Assembly (NCBI GenBank): GCA_022559985.1
Contig: JAFJTR010000026.1
Span: 186,001-250,000 of the forward strand
Length of the DNA: 64,000 nt
Direction: 5' to 3'
Source: Parastagonospora avenae f. sp. tritici 18332-5
Lineage: Eukaryota > Ascomycota > Dothideomycetes > Pleosporales > Phaeosphaeriaceae
The notes under the pieces are model-generated. The model worked only from the letters and a program-made list of their open reading frames with translations. It had not been told where the DNA came from and did not search any database. Position 1 is the first letter of the stretch. Each line of letters begins with the position of its first letter. Shown here piece by piece: positions 11,422 through 21,418 of this stretch. The position numbers were made by a program, and so were the translations under genes.

Positions 11422-12117
11422 CTACATCACAAACGACAGCTCTGCCTCTGCCGCATATTCCTTCGCAAAGTCTTCCAAAACCCGCTTTCTCCTCTGTGCC
11501 ATCTCCTTCCCACTCTTAGTCTTCATCAGGTCCGCCACCCCGTACAGCTTCTCCTCAAAATGATCGATCGCCCGCGTCATCGGCTCGTCAGGGAATTTGG
11601 CCGCGCCATATGAGAAGCATCGAGCCACACCAATCGCACCTATCGCATCGAGTCTGTCTGCATCTTGCACGATGGCTAGCTCTGGGTACTTCTGCAATGT
11701 GGCGACGACGGCTTCTGGATTGCGAACTTCGTGCGAGTAGCTCACGTGCTTGACAACAGCCTGGACCCTCAAAGCTATGTCTTCGCTTGCGCCTCGCTCG
11801 CGCAATAATGCTGAGATCTGGTTCTCGACGTCCTCGCCCGGTTTGGCGTACTTGCGGTCTCCGACATCGTGGAGCAGTGCGGCTAGGAACAGTGCGGTTT
11901 TGTCGTATGAGGTGGAGGGGTTGGCTTTGAGTTCAGCGTGCAGAATGCGGTTGGCGTTTGACGTGACGCGGAGAATATGCTGGTAGTCGTGAGAGTTGTC
12001 GTGTCCTGGCTGTGACATGTACGCGTGAACGTATTCATTGACAGATGCGAAGAGCTCTTTGAAATTCTCGTCAATAAGCACCTGGGGCACACAAATTGAT
12101 GTATTATCGGTGGCCAT
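11422..12117 (-). CDS. HD-domain metal-dependent phosphohydrolase
   Basis: Single-exon gene of 231 residues. The HD-superfamily metal ligands are visible: His47 in DYQHILRV, the paired His83-Asp84 in LLHDVGD, and Asp152/Asp154 in QDADRLDAIGAIG. This pattern matches the bacterial YedJ-like and fungal HD-domain hydrolases of about 220-240 residues. Family members hydrolyse phosphate esters, often of nucleotides; the substrate here cannot be inferred. There is no signal peptide, so it is likely cytosolic. It is divergent from PEX16 across about 800 nt, which does not imply a shared role. Confidence 0.88.
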   Translation of the reverse strand: MATDNTSICVPQVLIDENFKELFASVNEYVHAYMSQPGHDNSHDYQHILRVTSNANRILHAELKANPSTSYDKTALFLAALLHDVGDRKYAKPGEDVENQISALLRERGASEDIALRVQAVVKHVSYSHEVRNPEAVVATLQKYPELAIVQDADRLDAIGAIGVARCFSYGAAKFPDEPMTRAIDHFEEKLYGVADLMKTKSGKEMAQRRKRVLEDFAKEYAAEAELSFVM

Positions 12118-12920
12118 TGTATCAGGCTTGTTGTAAAGAGCTCAAATCCTAGGATCGATGTTGTCGCGAATGTAGTATATGATGCGGCTTGTGGTTCGCC
12201 TTCAAACATGTGGGAACGCACAGTTTGTGCTCGCAATTGCTATGTGATGGATTGTGACATGTCAAACTTGGAAGAGGAAGGAGTCAGAGATGATTGGACC
12301 ATGCTTAGTCAAAGCGAGCGGTGAACGTAGGCAGCCTAACGGAAACGGACGAAGACTGCTTTGGTGTGCACAAAGACGCGTTTTGTGTTACGCGCGGTCA
12401 CATGTTCAGGGAAACCATACCACTTTTAGACAATGTAGCGCCCTTCTTGCACCGGTGAACAACGATGCACAGTTGGAGCACATTGATAAAAATTATCTTT
12501 GGCTACGTATACGAGCTCAAGTCGTAGCTCGCTTTGGAGGGAGCGGATATGTGGTGTGAGACATTGAAAGCCTGTCACAACCTTGGAAAGGGCGGTTGTC
12601 GGCCAGGCCGAACCCGAGAGCAATATTCAAGGATAGAACTAGTACTAAGTAGAGTGATTTCACTTCGTACGATTTTGCGAAAGACATTCAGACTTACATG
12701 ACAGCCGATGGACTGTGATCGCAAGACAAGTAAGATGGAATGCACATGATCTGGGGAAGCGTGCAGGGTTCCTGACATTTGGGACCTCGGCAGCAGCGCG
12801 CGATCCTTGAATGACTTCACCCTGATCGCACCAGCCCCCCAAGACCCGCGAACGACAGACATCACCACCCATCGGCGCGATACCTCACGACAATCCCCAG
12901 CGACTGGGGCGCCAATCGCG
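12118..12920. promoter_or_regulatory. Divergent promoter region, HD hydrolase / PEX16
   Basis: About 800 nt between the start codons of the minus-strand HD gene and plus-strand PEX16. Several overlapping short frames lie here, mostly shadows of one another. The in-frame ATG at 12807 could extend PEX16 by 38 residues, but that extension is unlike the family. Confidence 0.5.
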
Positions 12921-14214
12921 ATGTACAAACAGGCGACGCAACGGACGACAGAGGTGCTGTCCATGCCAACGCAGTGGCTGGGCATGTACTCTGATTTCAT
13001 CACGAAGAACAGCAGCGCAGTGACACAAATAGAGTCGGCACTGCGGTCGCTCACATATATCATACCTGGTACAAAGCTGCAAATAATTTTCGCGCGATAC
13101 CTGGGTACTGACTGTATATAGGACGCTTCCGAGAGTCCGAGATCGCGTCCGAGTCCCGTACGTCTTGCGCAGCACGTCGCGCTTTACATGTACTAACGGC
13201 AGTGCAGTGCATAGCGGTGTCCAGCTACTCTCCCTCTACCATGATTCCCTTCTCTCGAAAGCAATGGCGCAAATGGCAGGCACGCGCAAGCATCCGGTGA
13301 CCCCGCATCATCGATATACCAAGTTCTGGACCCAGAAGTCGACCACGTACAAGCGCGTTGCCCAGGTGTTGCAGATCATCCAATACACCGAACTGCTGTG
13401 GGAAATGGCAGCGAAGAGGAAGGGCGAGAAGGTGCGGTGGCGTGTCATTGTGCTGCTGGAAATCATTAAGGCTGTGTGTCGATTACTGCTCCTGAGGTTA
13501 ACGAACTCGAGACCGCTATTGTCGCCACCATTGCCGCAGAGAGAGATCGACCCTAGCTCATTAGAGGACTCGGCTGCATCCGCGGACGGAATGGACACTC
13601 CACCGAGCGAGCGCTCGGTAGAGGCGGAGAACTGGACGATGCCCAGGACTGGACTGTCGATGCCGAGTCTCCCGGATTCGTCAGATATATCAAACTACCT
13701 GCTATCAAAGGTGCTCACTGCGGATGACATTAAGCCCCCGAAAGCGCTGCTTCACCGCGTCAACGGCAAGGGCGAGCTGGCGGAGGCACTCTACATCCTT
13801 CGGCCGGTCATTTATGCTCTTGCAATGCAACAATTCAGTGGCGACAGGAAGAGCTGGAGACCTTGGTTGATTGGTGTAAGCATCGAGTACGGCGCACGGC
13901 AACTTGCCAAGAAGGACTTCCAGGAGCGATTAGCTGGTGGACTGCGGGGCTTGACTGGACTCGAGCGCGAAGAGCTGAAGAAGCGCGGCTGGGCTCTTGG
14001 CTGGTGGATGATGCGCGGAGCCTTCTACGAGAACATCACCAAGTAAGTCTATCATGTTTGTCCTGGTGGAGTCATTACTAACTACTGCAGATCCTGGATA
14101 CATTCATTGACTGGAAGGCTTAAGGGCAAGCCGCTTCTTGACATGGTTGGCGGTGTCATCGAGGATTACGAGTTCCTATGGGACCAGTACTACTTCCCGA
14201 CCGCTACCATGTAA
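12921..14214 (+). CDS. pex16: Peroxin 16 (Pex16), peroxisome membrane biogenesis
   Basis: Peroxisomal membrane peroxin; family members help recruit membrane proteins at the ER or peroxisome and regulate peroxisome proliferation. Exons 12921-13068, 13122-13157 (36 nt), 13208-14042 and 14091-14214 give 380 residues; fungal Pex16 is about 340-400. Diagnostic blocks are MYSDFITKNSSAVTQIESAL, RSLTYIIPGRFRESEIASES across two splice sites, LEIIKAVCRLLLLRLTNSRP, LRPVIYALAMQQ and the tail DYEFLWDQYYFPTATM. The true start may be 12921 or the later in-frame ATG at 12963, which directly precedes the conserved block; I chose 12921 without strong evidence. It is upstream of RPN8 in the same direction, 411 nt apart. 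Confidence 0.93.
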
Positions 14215-14625
14215 TGCCTCTTTTTCATGTGTGCAATTTGGCGCATCTTGTATGGTCATACAGATTTCAGGTTGCTGGGCGGGTCCTCTTGTTTTGTTAG
14301 CTACAATTTTCTTCTGTTTTCTGGATGTACATTATGCCTTCACTAGATACCACATTGTTATGTTGTTAAAATGTACGAGCATTGTAATACAACATGTTCC
14401 ACCATGGTGAATACCAAGGGCTGCGGAGCAGTGATTACGCGCTACCAGCGTGCCTGGAGCTCGGACGTCGGCATTGCACGACTTCGTTCCGACAGCTTCG
14501 ATGACCATCGCAGAGCCGCATCAACACCGAACCACAACACCCCCGCCGCCGTCCACCCCGACTCTATCACCTCTCCCGCCTCCGCCATCACATTCCTCTG
14601 GCCATATTGAAGGCGAGTCCTCAAG
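14215..14625 (+). promoter_or_regulatory. PEX16 3' end / RPN8 5' region
   Basis: The first part is AT-rich and probably PEX16 3' UTR. From about 14500 the + strand becomes very C-rich (accccc, ccgccgcc) up to the RPN8 start, a typical fungal 5' leader. No further gene is seen. Confidence 0.5.
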
Positions 14626-15792
14626 ATGCCCGCCACAACAGCAGAGACGCTGTCGCTCGTGACCCGCAACGTCTCGGTTGCGCCGCTCGTGCTCCTCTCC
14701 GCAGCAGATCACTACGGCCGCCAAGCGAAGGGAACAAGGAAACGTGTAGTCGGTGTACTTTTGGGGCAGAACGATGGCAAGAATGTGCGCGTGTCAAACA
14801 GCTTCGCTGGTATGTGCACCTGCGATTCCCGATTCGCCGCCTGGGTGGCATAATTATGGCGGGCAGTGTGGCAGCAAGCTAACAACCGCCTAGTACCATT
14901 CGAAGAGGACGAGAAAGACCCCTCAGTATGGTTCCTAGACCACAACTACGTCGAGTCGATGAACGACATGTTCAAGAAGGTCAACGCGCGGGAGAAGCTC
15001 ATTGGGTGGTATCACACAGGCCCCAAGCTGCGCGCATCGGATTTGGAGGTCAACGAGCTGTTCAAGCGATACACACCGAACCCGCTCCTGGTCATCATTG
15101 ACGTGCAGCCGAAGGAGGTTGGTGTGCCCACAGACGCCTACTTCGCGGTCGAGGAGATCAAGGACGACGGCACAACCACCTCCAAGACCTTCGTACACAC
15201 ACCATCGATAATCGAAGCCGAAGAAGCCGAGGAGATTGGTGTCGAGCACCTTCTCCGTGACATTCGCGACGTCGCTGTCGGCACCCTCTCCACACGCATA
15301 ACTTCACAGCTGCAGTCGCTACAAGGGCTGCATCTGCGGTTACGGGACATTGGCCAGTACCTGCAGAAGGTCCTTGATGAGGATCTGCCTGTCAACCACG
15401 CCATTCTCGGCAATCTGCAAGATGTGTTCAACCTGCTTCCCAACCTGTCAACACCCAAAGCCGCACCTGTGGGCGGCGCCACCAATGGCGTCGGCTCCGC
15501 GGCAGGCGCAGCCGGTGCCATCGACAACGGCGAGCTCGCAAGGGCAATGAGCGTCAAGACGAACGACCAGCTCATGGCCATCTACCTGTCAAGTTTGATC
15601 CGCGCCATCACCGCCTTCCACGACCTGATCGAGAACAAGACCAAGAACAAGCAGCAGGCAGAAGACAAGGAGGCTGGCAAAGAGGAAGGCAAGGACGGCG
15701 AAAAGGACAAGAAGACCGAGACAGCCAATGGCGAAACGAAGGAGGGTGACAAGAGCAAAGAGAAGGCCAAGGAGCCCGAGAAGAAGAAGTGA
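14626..15792 (+). CDS. rpn8: 26S proteasome regulatory subunit Rpn8 (MPN domain)
   Basis: Non-catalytic lid subunit that pairs with the Rpn11 deubiquitinase. Exons 14626-14809 and 14894-15792 give 360 residues. The N-terminus (LSLVTRNVSVAPLVLLSAAD) and KRVVGVLLGQ open the MPN domain, which continues through LIGWYHTGPKLRASDLEVNE to VIIDVQPKEVGVPTDAY. The JAMM zinc-ligand pattern is absent (YHTGP where Rpn11 has HxH), as expected for Rpn8 rather than Rpn11. A helical region (LLRDIRDVAVGTLSTRI) follows. The last 60 residues are a lysine/glutamate-rich tail that is longer than in yeast and probably disordered. It is convergent with the Sws1-like gene. Confidence 0.96.
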
Positions 15793-16132
15793 GGGGCCTG
15801 ACATGACACGCGACGATAGAGCGCATGCATCTCGCCTTCAGTGAGGCTGTACCATACCGCGCGCAAGGATCTAGAGCAGAGCGTCAAGCACACTTGGCGT
15901 CACTTGGGGTCCCGTGGCATAATGATATGATAGATCCAGCATGAATAAATCTCATGAGATCCAATGACATGACAACAATCCGTGCATTCATCGAATCGTC
16001 CGTACTCAGTACATTTATTTCTGCGTATTTCCATGTTCTCATCAAGCCGCGCTGCAACGGCCGGGTATCAATCGCAGCGACCTCCTCACTCCCAGATCCA
16101 TCTCTCAATCCCTCTTGGACACTCCCACTAAT
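15793..16132. other. Convergent 3' intergenic region
   Basis: About 340 nt between the 3' ends of RPN8 and the SWIM-finger gene. It contains AATAAA-like sequence near 15944 and no recognisable gene. Confidence 0.5.
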
Positions 16133-16777
16133 TCAATCCCCCCACCCCACAGCCCACCCCACCGCCTCTGCAACACACACCTCCCTCTCCACCACAAACC
16201 GCCCAAACAACCCCTCACACCTCTCCACCAGCACGCACGCCAGCAAATGCTTGCACACAGGCGGCATGTCCTGGCCCAAGCTCACGCCGCCAAACGACCA
16301 CGCGCCCTCTTTGCGCTCCGAAGTCTTGGTTGGGTGGTGTGTGGGTTCGGTATGCGCGGCGGGAAACGCGGCGAATGCGAAGGCGGGACACGAGCAGTTC
16401 CACGCACGCAGGCGGACTTGGTAGGATGTGGATGTGTCGTAGGAGGAGGTGTGGCGGCGGTGTTGGGCGGAGGAGACGTAGTAGATGGTGTTTGTGTATC
16501 GACTTTCGAGGGCTTTTGCTGCGTCCTCGTCTCGTGTGCTTCCATCTGGTGATGCAGCTGCGTCGCTGATCCCCAATCGTACGACAAGTCCGCGATCCAA
16601 TAAATCCAGCGCGGGGAGGAATTCAGCTGGGAACAGGACTTGGAGCGAGAGCAGTTGTTTCTTCGCGGATTCGGGCACGCCGCTCAATGGGTTCGTGGCC
16701 GCATCGTGAGGATCCGCAGACGACGGGAGTGCATCGAGGAGCTGCGTTATGAAGCTGCGAGACGTGGGCAGAGACAT
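16133..16777 (-). CDS. sws1: SWIM zinc-finger protein, Sws1/ZSWIM7-like
   Basis: Single-exon gene of 214 residues. The SWIM finger is present: Cys-x-Cys in WNCSCPAF, then after about 45 residues CKHLLA, matching C-x-H-x-x-A. The alanine two residues after the histidine is characteristic of the Sws1/Shu2/ZSWIM7 subgroup. Those proteins pair with Rad51-paralogue-like partners in Shu complexes, promote homologous recombination, and are about 200-220 residues long, as here. The first 70 residues (FITQLLDALPSS, LFPAEFLPALDLLDRG) are helical and lack other motifs. Sws1 identity is inferred from size and finger pattern; another small SWIM protein is possible. Confidence 0.78.
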   Translation of the reverse strand: MSLPTSRSFITQLLDALPSSADPHDAATNPLSGVPESAKKQLLSLQVLFPAEFLPALDLLDRGLVVRLGISDAAASPDGSTRDEDAAKALESRYTNTIYYVSSAQHRRHTSSYDTSTSYQVRLRAWNCSCPAFAFAAFPAAHTEPTHHPTKTSERKEGAWSFGGVSLGQDMPPVCKHLLACVLVERCEGLFGRFVVEREVCVAEAVGWAVGWGD

Positions 16778-19580
16778 CGCGATGGATATATTGCTGCGGG
16801 CATGTTCGATGGAGATGGGAATGACGTCGGCGGGGAATTTTTTTCACGGTGCAAATAAGGTTGTGGAGGGTGAAGACGGGAGTGGAGATCGCGGGACGCA
16901 CTGGGCACGTCCGCACGTGGGAAGTGGGAGATCTTCGTATTTTCACGATTCAGGTTTGCATGCAAGTTGTTCATAGTAGGAATTGCATGTCGCAACGAGT
17001 TCTGCGAAAGATGCACCCCATTGGAAGAAGCAATTGGGCATTGCTGTTCTCCATGAGGCGTGCATCATCTACGCATTGTTGAGTTCGAGGCGTATCTGGA
17101 CTCCGAATCAAACTCAATCGCTGGTCAGCAATCTCACGGCCGCATTCTAAGAATCGCCCCTTTTGATTATCTGACTGTGCTGCCCAGCCCTCACAACGAG
17201 TTAATCCTCAGCACAGGGACCGGTCTGGCCCAGGCAGCCAAAGTAACGCTCGAACGCAGGGCGAACCAACACCCAACGCCGCGCACAGATACTGACGTCA
17301 TTGTTTGAACGCGCAAATAACAGGACTGCGCCTCACTCTGCTTGCGTTTGACCTTCGAAACGAAGTCCTGCACAGGCAAGTGTCAAAAGCATGGAGAAAT
17401 GCAGGGACCCCATGGCCTGCAACCTCCAGAGGCAGGGCAGCAGACGACAGGGTCATCTGCCTGAATTGGCCTATCGGGATGACCACTTTAGCAGCAGCCT
17501 TCGCAACGCAAATCGGGTCTAGAAGGGCATCGCGCGGGCAATCGACAGAGGTTCCCTTCGATTGAAACGCCCACCAAGGCAAGAGGCTAGCCTGTGCTCG
17601 AGCGTTGGTTTTCGCGCTGCAAGTGTTCCTAATTCTGGAAGCCGACAACCGTGAGGGGTGGAGTCCGAGAGCTAATTCATCCAGGAAGGCGACAAGACCG
17701 TGATAAGCATCGGTAATTGGCGGTCTTGCGCATTTTGGGCTACCAGCGGGAGACGCGCGCGACAGAATTCCATGGTACTGTTCCAGACGGTCGATGATTA
17801 CTGAGGGGTTAGTGCACCATACCCCTCCCCCACAAAGCGATAAGATAAGGAATGCGCCGGGATAGTGATGGATGACCTTGGACGGAGCAATGAGAGGGTG
17901 TATCGAGCAGACACCTCGTGATCAGTGTGTGGTGGGTCGCTGCGGCCACCATCCTCATCAAGTCGGTGCAATTGTGGTCATTTTGTTCTCCCACTGTCCT
18001 GCTGAGACACACCTGCGAACATGTGAAAGTCGCGGGAGGGCCCACGAGATGCACGCCCATTGGCAGTAGGGCACACAGGGGAAGCAGCACAGTGGGCGAA
18101 TGGACCTTGTGCCGCTGCAAGACATACCACCCTGAACCTTATGGGCGGCGTCAATTGCGGCGGTGGCGTCCACTATGAGCGCCCGTGTCACAAGATCACA
18201 GATGCCCCGGACCAATTCGTGTTGGTAGATGGCGGTTGTCTCGGCGCGAACGCCTCTGATCTGCTTCTGATCTGCGTACTATGGGTGTGCAGCACGGCGA
18301 GACTCAGCGATTGACCTGCCTGTTGCGCTGCTCAGGCTCTGTGAAGCAGGCGGGGTCAATTGGGCCTCGTAGCAAGTTAACCGATCTGGCTGGCGCCAGG
18401 TGGAAAGCTACATCAATTGACAACTGGTGCTGGGAATGTGGAGCGAGTGGAACAGTCATGTTCGAATTGAGTTGGCGGTCAGCTCCACGGAACAAATGAC
18501 AGACCAGCCGCGAGGAGAATGACGAAAGCGGTGACGGCGTCCACCGGACGGTGAGGAGAGAGTGGGCAAGTAGGCTACCGTCAGTACTGTAACACGTAGA
18601 TTCCTGCTGGCGTCACAGCCTGGCGGCCAATGGCACGGGCGATGCAATGCAATGCCTTCCAGCAGGACATGGACAGCAATTGAGCGGGCGTCAATGGCAG
18701 TCGACGACGTGGTGCTGGCAGTATGGACTGCGCGTAGGATGCGTGATGGGGCTGTGGAGTGCGAGTTGGGGGTCGGGCACACGATGCGCCGCCGGGACGC
18801 CCCTTGCCTATCCTGGTTTACGCCCAGGGAAGAAGGTGCGATGGAGCGCTTTCTAAATTCGCCAGTGACTCAATCCTCTCTGACAGCTCGCCCTTTGCTG
18901 CCTCGCCGCCATTCCCCTGCAATTATTGGTTGCCCTGCTGCGCATCCGCCAGGTTCGCTGCTGTTCCATTCACTTCTCCATGGCCGCCATTCCGGATTCG
19001 TCGGCGCGCAGCCATTCCCGGCCGTGGGCGCAATGCCGGCGGACGTGCAATTGATGATGCCTGGAGGATCAAAGCCTGGCACCTGAGCACCGGGGCGCCT
19101 ACCACACCCTCTTTGTCCGGGTTGCTTGCACATGTCTCATCAAAGGACAGGTCATGTGGCTTACCACTGAAACCGCTGCCGACTTGTCAGGCGGTGCACG
19201 CTGCACACCTATAAGTCGCGGCCACCCACCTAGCGACTCGGCTTGATTTTGGCCATTCCGCTATACCTCTCGTCCTATCTCCGCCGCCAATTCAGCTGCC
19301 AGTTACTAATTGACTTCCGCCGTCGATGTGGTAAGCAGCAGCTCGGGCAATTGGCACGCTTCTGTCGTGTTCCACGGGTCGTTTGCGACTGGCTCACCGA
19401 ACCGCACATAACCACAGCTCCGCCACCGTTTCCCCCAACCAAGGCTCCCTACGCCCAACAGTCATATCGCTACCAGAACTGCTCGCTCTTCGCCCACGGC
19501 TGCCTTGAGCCATTTAAAATCGCTTCCCCGCCCAATATTCCGACGCTTGCCATTGACAAACTTCGCACACTCGACACGCC
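16778..19580. promoter_or_regulatory. Long gene-free region with clustered CAATTG
   Basis: About 2.8 kb without a convincing gene, upstream of the SWIRM-domain gene. Short frames occur in all phases, none with recognisable content. The palindrome CAATTG occurs eight times (starts 17031, 17969, 18152, 18357, 18414, 18677, 19048, 19348); chance expectation at even base composition is below one. The last 300 nt before the gene are C-rich on the + strand, like a long 5' leader. Long upstream regions like this often belong to developmentally regulated fungal genes. An unannotated non-coding RNA cannot be excluded. Confidence 0.45.
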
Positions 19581-20723
19581 ATGGCAAACATGCTCCAGAA
19601 GACACCTCCAAGCCACCGTCTGACGGTTTCCTCGCTCCTCTCGCCACCCGAGATGCAACGCTCAGAGTCGTTTGGCTCGTCGATTGCACCCACCTCATTC
19701 TCCAGCGCCACTTCACAGTCCTCTTCCGACACCCTCAAACGTCCCCACTTCAATAACGCTATGATGGACTACCAGGCCCAGCTGCTCCTCCAGAGGGGCC
19801 ACGCATATGCATCGCCGCCAATCTCGCCATACGAAACCCAGTCGCAAAAGGAGAATATGGAGGTCGTGGACGAGCAAGGTGCCGTCGATCCCCAGCTGTT
19901 CGCCTCCAGCAGCAACCCTGCGCCCATTGCGCTTGAGCCACTGTTCCCCCAGGAGCCGGCCTCCCAGACCATTTCCAAGCACATGCAGTCACCGAGCTAC
20001 GCACGCCTGCAGACCAGGCCGTCTCTCGAGGAGTACGAACTCGCGGTCACCTTCAGATCTACTGTCTACGAGCAGGCCCTCAAGAACCCCCGTGCGTGGA
20101 GGGAACAGGAGCGACGCTTCGAGAACTACTACGGACGTCCTGCCGGTGTGAAAAAGCGACCAGTCTTGAAGAAGCTTGCACCTGCACCCTCCTCGCGAGC
20201 TCGCCAGCCAAAGGTTGCTCTCCCACGTATTCCTCCTCGTGCTCCCCGTGCGCGAGAGCCCAAGCGCACCCCCAAGGCTCTTGCTCTTGACTCATTCGAT
20301 AACTCTCCAGTCGTTGCCTCTCCCAAGCCGGCGCGCATCACCACCAACCGTGACGACACCGACTACAACGCTCTTCCTGACTACTGCCCGTCCCTCGACA
20401 CTCTCCCCAAGGGCAACCCCAAGTGTCTCAAGGCCGAGTGGAAGGGAACAGTGCTCGATCTCTCCAATGACCCTGATCGGCACATGATGCACGAGGCTGA
20501 AGTCAACCTCGCCGCAACGCTGCGCCTCAACTGCGCAACGTACCTCTGCAGTAAGCGCCGTGTCTTCCAGGCTCGCATTGAGGCTATGAAGATCGGCAAG
20601 GAGTTTCGCAAGACCGACGCCCAGCAGGCTTGCAAGATCGACGTCAACAAGGCCAGCAAACTCTGGCAGTCGTATGACAAGGTCGGCTGGTTCAACCCCG
20701 AGTACTTCCGCAAGTACCTCTAA
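19581..20723 (+). CDS. SWIRM-domain protein (fungal Fun19-like)
   Basis: Single-exon gene of 380 residues. The first two thirds are low-complexity, rich in Ser/Pro/Arg, with SP/TP sites and basic clusters (RAPRAREPKRTPKALALDS), and are probably disordered. The C-terminal 85 residues form a SWIRM domain: LAATLRLNCATYLCSKRRVF, then a long helix (ARIEAMKIGKEFRKTDAQQA) and the terminal helix KASKLWQSYDKVGWF. SWIRM is a helical DNA- or nucleosome-contacting domain found in Swi3, Rsc8, Ada2 and LSD1. Fungi also have stand-alone SWIRM proteins such as Fun19, which this resembles in having nothing but a disordered N-terminus. It is likely nuclear. The exact role is unknown. Confidence 0.85.
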   Translation: MANMLQKTPPSHRLTVSSLLSPPEMQRSESFGSSIAPTSFSSATSQSSSDTLKRPHFNNAMMDYQAQLLLQRGHAYASPPISPYETQSQKENMEVVDEQGAVDPQLFASSSNPAPIALEPLFPQEPASQTISKHMQSPSYARLQTRPSLEEYELAVTFRSTVYEQALKNPRAWREQERRFENYYGRPAGVKKRPVLKKLAPAPSSRARQPKVALPRIPPRAPRAREPKRTPKALALDSFDNSPVVASPKPARITTNRDDTDYNALPDYCPSLDTLPKGNPKCLKAEWKGTVLDLSNDPDRHMMHEAEVNLAATLRLNCATYLCSKRRVFQARIEAMKIGKEFRKTDAQQACKIDVNKASKLWQSYDKVGWFNPEYFRKYL

Positions 20724-21418
20724 ATATCTCTTCCCACATTCTTTTTCTCGTTTTCACGATTTATTCTTCATGCACAACGTTGCATAGCATCTCACCATCG
20801 GAGTTTCGGACTTTTGTTTACTGGATCAGACTGTCACCAGTCAGGGACGACGGCAGTCGCTTCCCCTCATTGCATATGTGAATCATGACAGGAGTTTATG
20901 GTTGTAGTTTCTCACGGCCACATTGTCGTCACGGATGCACCGGATAGGTAGTACTGGCGTTTGTTGTATTGGACGGATTTCCTTCATCAGCATATTCGAT
21001 ACCCCCGACTCAGCACAAGTTGTTGTTTCGCAGTCCTCCACGGACTTGCTAGCGCGCAGTCATGCCGCTCCATGTTAGGTACTTTAGACCGCTCTCATAT
21101 TACATGCATTACTTCTCAATTACTCCAATATGCTCTCTGCTTAATGTGATGCATCGACACTGCACTCAATCCCATGGTGATTCCATTATCTCCGTGTGAG
21201 GCTCCGCCGCCGTGCAGACCCTGACGCGCGAAAACGGGGCGCGGACAAGGTGGAGTGGGGACGTGTAAGATCCGTGGCGCGGCCTGTCACTAAATCGGGA
21301 CGAGGCTTGGCCAAGCTCAAACGTTCATCCGCCGCGTTCCTCAGATTCATCCGTGAGCAGCGACGACTGCAATACCCTTCCATCACCAAACCCGCGGAGT
21401 CCTGCGGAATCAGCCGCA
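20724..21418 (+). other. Intergenic region upstream of Cdc50
   Basis: About 700 nt. The first half is AT-rich and likely the SWIRM gene's 3' UTR. From about 21190 the sequence is richer in GC. The frame open from 21353 lacks an ATG until 21419. No RNA gene recognised. Confidence 0.5.

Noticed and set aside
18759..19214. 151-codon plus frame in the CAATTG region
   Set aside because: Overlaps other equally long frames in the same GC-rich tract and shows no protein-like pattern.
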